From Clostridia bacterium BRH_c25 (GTDB lineage: Bacteria; Bacillota_A; Clostridia; Lutisporales; Lutisporaceae), in assembly GCA_001515955.1 (NCBI GenBank), contig LOES01000098.1, positions 1-26,421 of the forward strand: DNA of 26,421 nucleotides, given 5' to 3'. Each line of letters opens with the position of its first letter. Position 1 is the stretch's first letter. Both the position numbers and the translations under genes were made by a program. Positions 23,979 through 26,421 of the stretch are shown piece after piece. A model generated the notes under the pieces. The model had not been told where the DNA came from. It did not search any database and saw nothing but the letters and a program-made list of their open reading frames with translations.

Positions 23979-24018
23979 AAAGCATGAAGGAATTTGACTT
24001 CTTTCATGCTTTATTTTG
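23979..24018 (+). terminator. Terminator of xylB
   Basis: AAAGCATGAA (23979-23988) pairs perfectly with TTCATGCTTT (24003-24012) and is followed by ATTTTGTT. Confidence 0.88.
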
Positions 24019-24170
24019 TTCACCACAGGGTATGGTACGAATTTAGTGGCAACTAAGTAAATATTAACATATAATTTACATAGGAATGTAATACGTTTTT
24101 TGCGAAATATATTGATATTAGCAAATCAGAAATTGGGTAAAATAAAACAAACTTGTAAGGAAGTGAAATG

Positions 24171-24428
24171 ATGAAGTCCCCAAGACTAAGGAATATGAAC
24201 GATCAAAGTGGCGAAAAAGGACATGGGCTGCATGAACAGCATCAACGATGTGAGCTCTGTAATGTGCCGATATTCCGCAACCCTTGCAGTGATGCAAGAA
24301 GCAGAGATATTTTTAAAGGTAAAGGAAAAATGCTTTGTAACAAATGTGCGGCAGCACTTGCAAAGATGCCTGCTGAACAAGCAATTCAAGCTCTGGAGAA
24401 TGCATACGAAACATACCGGAAGGAATGA
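24171..24428 (+). CDS. Small Cys-rich (zinc-ribbon-like) protein of unknown function
   Basis: An 85-residue soluble protein with Cys27 and Cys30 (CELC), Cys39, and Cys56 and Cys59 (CNKC). Two CxxC knuckles about 25 residues apart suggest one structural zinc site; the C-terminal part is a predicted helix. AAGGAAG (24157-24163) lies 7 nt before the ATG at 24171, which is preferred to the ATG at 24168. It stands alone between the xylB terminator and its own terminator. I do not recognise a family. Confidence 0.7.
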   Translation: MKSPRLRNMNDQSGEKGHGLHEQHQRCELCNVPIFRNPCSDARSRDIFKGKGKMLCNKCAAALAKMPAEQAIQALENAYETYRKE

Positions 24429-24451
24429 GATAAAATACGAAAATATTGAAG

Positions 24452-24502
24452 TGCACCCCAAATGTTAGACAAAAATCTAATATTCAGAGGTGCATTTTCT
24501 TT
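24452..24502 (+). terminator. Terminator of the small Cys-rich gene
   Basis: TGCACC/GGTGCA outer pairing (24452-24457 with 24489-24494) and an inner 9-bp helix are followed by TTTTCTTT. Confidence 0.85.
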
Positions 24503-24524
24503 ATAGCTAAATATTCAGAGCACC

Positions 24525-24574
24525 TTGACCACTGTGGTCATTTATTGTATAATTATAAATGACCACAGTGGTCA
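24525..24574 (+). promoter_or_regulatory. TetR-regulated promoter with two operators
   Basis: TTGACC (24525-24530), a 17-nt spacer and TATAAT (24548-24553) form the promoter. TGACCACTGTGGTCA (24526-24540) overlaps the -35 and TGACCACAGTGGTCA (24560-24574) overlaps the transcription start. Each is a 15-bp dyad with perfect 7-bp arms, and one is the exact reverse complement of the other. Their centres are 34 bp apart. They are almost certainly sites for the TetR protein encoded next. Confidence 0.9.
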
Positions 24575-24621
24575 ATAATAATTATATCAGTGAACCTTTG
24601 GAAATATGAGAAAAGAATGAG

Positions 24622-25254
24622 GTGGTTATAATTTATCCTAAATTTAATACTTTAGAACCGGAAAAACAAGAACGTATTATAAATGCAGCACTTAAGGAAT
24701 TCGCCCGAAATGGTTATGAAAAGGCTTCTACCAACGAGATTATTAAGGAAGCAGAGATATCTAAAGGATCATTATTTAACTATTTCAACAGTAAAAAGAA
24801 ATTGTATTTATTCCTACTTGATTATGTAGTTGAGGTTATTGATAAAATTTACGATGAGGTGGATTGGAACGAAACAGAGCTTTTTAAAAGGATGAAGGAA
24901 ATAGGCTTAGTTAAGCTTAAAATCATGAAAAAGTACCCTCAAGCATTTGATTTTCTTAAGAGTGCTGGTCAGGAGGAAGCTGCCGATGTGAAACCGGAAG
25001 TTGATAAAACAGGTAAGTATCTCGTTGAAAGCGGCCTCGGAAAAGGTTACAAAAATATAGATTTCACAAAGTTCCGTGATGATATTGACATACAAAAAAC
25101 AATGAATATTATCAGCTGGACGATACTAAGCTTCGCAGAGCAGCAAAGAGATAAAATTAATTCCTTTGAAGATATCGGCATGGAAGCGCTTGAGGAATGG
25201 GATGACTATTTTGACATAATGAAACGTTGTTTTTACAGAAAGGAGGAGCAATAA
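24622..25254 (+). CDS. TetR/AcrR-family repressor of the adjacent ABC exporter
   Basis: About 207-210 residues. The N-terminal TetR helix-turn-helix is clear: ERIINAALKEFARNGYEKAS, then TNEIIKEAEISKGSLFNYFN. The C-terminal ligand domain is helical and variable. The start is unusual. GTG 24622 is the only conventional start but lacks a ribosome binding site; AGGTGG (24619-24624) would suit the ATT at 24631, where relatives, from memory, begin with Met-Tyr-Pro-Lys-Phe. The gene ends 1 nt before the ABC ATPase start, so it leads that operon and controls it through the two 15-bp operators. Ligands of such repressors are usually exporter substrates. Confidence 0.9.
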   Translation: MVIIYPKFNTLEPEKQERIINAALKEFARNGYEKASTNEIIKEAEISKGSLFNYFNSKKKLYLFLLDYVVEVIDKIYDEVDWNETELFKRMKEIGLVKLKIMKKYPQAFDFLKSAGQEEAADVKPEVDKTGKYLVESGLGKGYKNIDFTKFRDDIDIQKTMNIISWTILSFAEQQRDKINSFEDIGMEALEEWDDYFDIMKRCFYRKEEQ

Positions 25255-25255
25255 T

Positions 25256-25954
25256 ATGTTTATTGATGTTTCGGACTTGAAGAAAAGCTATACGTCAGGG
25301 GTGGTTAAAACTGAAGTTTTGAAGGGAATCGGGATGAAGCTTGAAAAGGAGGAAATCGGTGTCATCCTGGGACCATCAGGTTCAGGGAAATCCACACTGA
25401 TGAATATTATAGGCGGGATTGACAGGGGTGACAGTGGCAGGGTCATCATTGACAGGGTCGAGATAAACAATTTGAACGACATCAAGCTGACCGATTATAG
25501 ACGTGGGGACATCGGTTTCGTCTTTCAGTTCTATAACCTGATTCCCAGCCTTACAGTAGGAGAAAACATTGAAGTCGTTTCCAACATAAGCAAATCGCCT
25601 CTAAACACTGATGAAGTTTTAACGGCGGTGGAAATGCAGGATAAAAAACACCGCTTCCCCAGGGAGCTTTCCGGTGGTGAGCAACAAAGGGTCTCAATTG
25701 CCAGAGCGTTTGTCAAGAATCCCAAGCTGCTGCTATGCGACGAGCCAACCGGTGCACTTGATTATCTTACATCCCGAAGCATTTTGCAGCTCTTGCAGAA
25801 GGTGAATAAAAAATACGGTACAACCATTTTGATGATAACCCACAATGCTGCGATTGCCGCTATGGCGAACAGGGTATTTAAGCTTCGAAGCGGGGAAATC
25901 GTAGAAGAGTCGGTTAATCAGGTGACTGTTCCAGCGGAAAGGATTGAATGGTAA
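25256..25954 (+). CDS. ABC transporter ATP-binding protein, MacB/LolD type
   Basis: A 232-residue ATPase. Walker [10 protein letters not shown] (residues 39-47), Q-loop Gln91, signature LSGGEQQR (138-145), Walker B LLLCDEP (158-164) and switch His196 are all intact, so it should hydrolyse ATP. The subfamily pairs with FtsX/MacB-like permeases in export of peptides or lipophilic compounds or in cell-envelope sensing. AAAGGAGG precedes the ATG. The stop overlaps the start of the permease gene (TAATG), indicating translational coupling. Expression is presumably induced when the upstream TetR protein releases its operators. Confidence 0.94.
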   Translation: MFIDVSDLKKSYTSGVVKTEVLKGIGMKLEKEEIGVILGPSGSGKSTLMNIIGGIDRGDSGRVIIDRVEINNLNDIKLTDYRRGDIGFVFQFYNLIPSLTVGENIEVVSNISKSPLNTDEVLTAVEMQDKKHRFPRELSGGEQQRVSIARAFVKNPKLLLCDEPTGALDYLTSRSILQLLQKVNKKYGTTILMITHNAAIAAMANRVFKLRSGEIVEESVNQVTVPAERIEW

Positions 25955-26421
25955 TGTCGATTAATAAGAGAGTCAAACGTGTTTTGCTCGAAAACAAAGC
26001 ACAGTATATCGGATCGATTCTGCTGATTATTTTCAGTTGCTTTACGTTCACCTTGATGAGCCAGTTTGCAGGTAACTTTGAGCGGCTGGCAAATGAATTC
26101 CAAAAGGGATATGTGCAGGAAGATGCAAGCTTCACAACAGACAAAAAAATCGACAACTTGCAGGAGCTTGAGTCGACAGCCAATGCAGTGATTGAAGAAG
26201 GCAAAACTTTCGACTATAAGCTTTCAGAAGGGGAAACCCTGCGCATCTTTAGCCGCAATGACAGGGTCAACCTTCCGGCAATCCTGGAGGGTAAAGGATT
26301 AAGTAGAAGCGGTGACATACTCATCAGTCCTACTTTTGCTGCTGCAAACAACTATAAAATAGGTGATGAGCTGAGGATATTGGATAAATCCTTTACTATT
26401 GCCGGTTTTGTGACATTGCCA
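25954..26421 (+). CDS. FtsX/MacB-like ABC transporter permease, N-terminal part (runs off window)
   Basis: An open frame of 156 codons continues to the last base of the window. It starts at the ATG overlapping the ATPase stop. Residues 1-18 are basic, residues about 18-40 form the first membrane helix (YIGSILLIIFSCFTFTLMSQ), and the rest looks like the extracytoplasmic domain of MacB/FtsX permeases (for example SGDILISPTFAAANNYKIGD, then FTIAGFV). It would form the exporter with the upstream ATPase. The remaining helices lie beyond the window. Confidence 0.88.
   Translation, partial: MSINKRVKRVLLENKAQYIGSILLIIFSCFTFTLMSQFAGNFERLANEFQKGYVQEDASFTTDKKIDNLQELESTANAVIEEGKTFDYKLSEGETLRIFSRNDRVNLPAILEGKGLSRSGDILISPTFAAANNYKIGDELRILDKSFTIAGFVTLP

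Noticed and set aside
1..26421. CRISPR array, tRNA/rRNA genes, prophage or replication origin
   Set aside because: No spaced direct repeats, tRNA-like cloverleaf, rRNA stretch, phage structural gene or DnaA-box cluster was seen on either strand.

Overview
The window looks like chromosomal DNA of an anaerobic, low-to-mid GC Firmicute of class Clostridia. Supporting signs are AGGAGG-type ribosome binding sites, many T-tailed terminators, BlaI/BlaR1, a group II xylose isomerase with ROK repressor and xylulokinase, and relics of an SLH-domain surface protein of the type common in cellulolytic clostridia (Acetivibrio/Ruminiclostridium-like; genus is inference). No tRNA, rRNA or CRISPR was found.

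Layout. (1) 1-2093: C-terminal part of a large enzyme, probably PPi-type PEP carboxykinase, with a strong terminator. (2) 2137-3161: autoregulated blaI followed by a truncated blaR1. (3) 3227-6171: a DUF1846 gene with its terminator, abutting an N-terminally truncated, GC-richer SelO gene. (4) 6302-9222: a COG2509 flavoprotein and an isochorismatase-family hydrolase, separated and followed by gene relics (GNAT, a membrane-protein tail, an SLH surface protein). (5) 9240-19359: a metal-homeostasis island holding a DUF2933 protein, a 29-residue membrane peptide, a three-cysteine LarE, a mini HMA protein, a DMT transporter with a His-rich tail, a DUF2318 protein, a two-HMA copper ATPase and a lipoprotein. 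It is interrupted by a decayed IS1182-type element and by relics of an isoprenylcysteine-methyltransferase-like protein and of a sensor histidine kinase; an HxlR/GNAT divergent pair also sits here. (6) 19445-24018: xylose genes xylA (frameshifted by a 7-bp repeat), a ROK regulator and xylB. (7) 24171-26421: a small Cys-rich protein, then a TetR-controlled ABC exporter operon that runs off the window.

The main discovery is a shared promoter element in region 5. Five promoters (four rightward, one leftward) carry two tandem 11-bp repeats close to ATCTYCATAAT, then exactly 7 nt, then a -10 hexamer. This geometry is typical of OmpR/PhoB-type response regulators. The sites precede the DUF2933-LarE operon, the HMA mini-protein, DUF2318 and copA; the fifth points left into a stretch with no ORF that ends in a perfect hairpin, possibly a small RNA. 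A relic of a sensor kinase lies inside the same island. Together these suggest a metal-responsive regulon whose local sensor may have been lost.

A second theme is gene decay by deletion: blaR1, selO, the transposase, the SLH protein, the methyltransferase and the kinase are all truncated or internally deleted, and xylA carries a 7-bp duplication.
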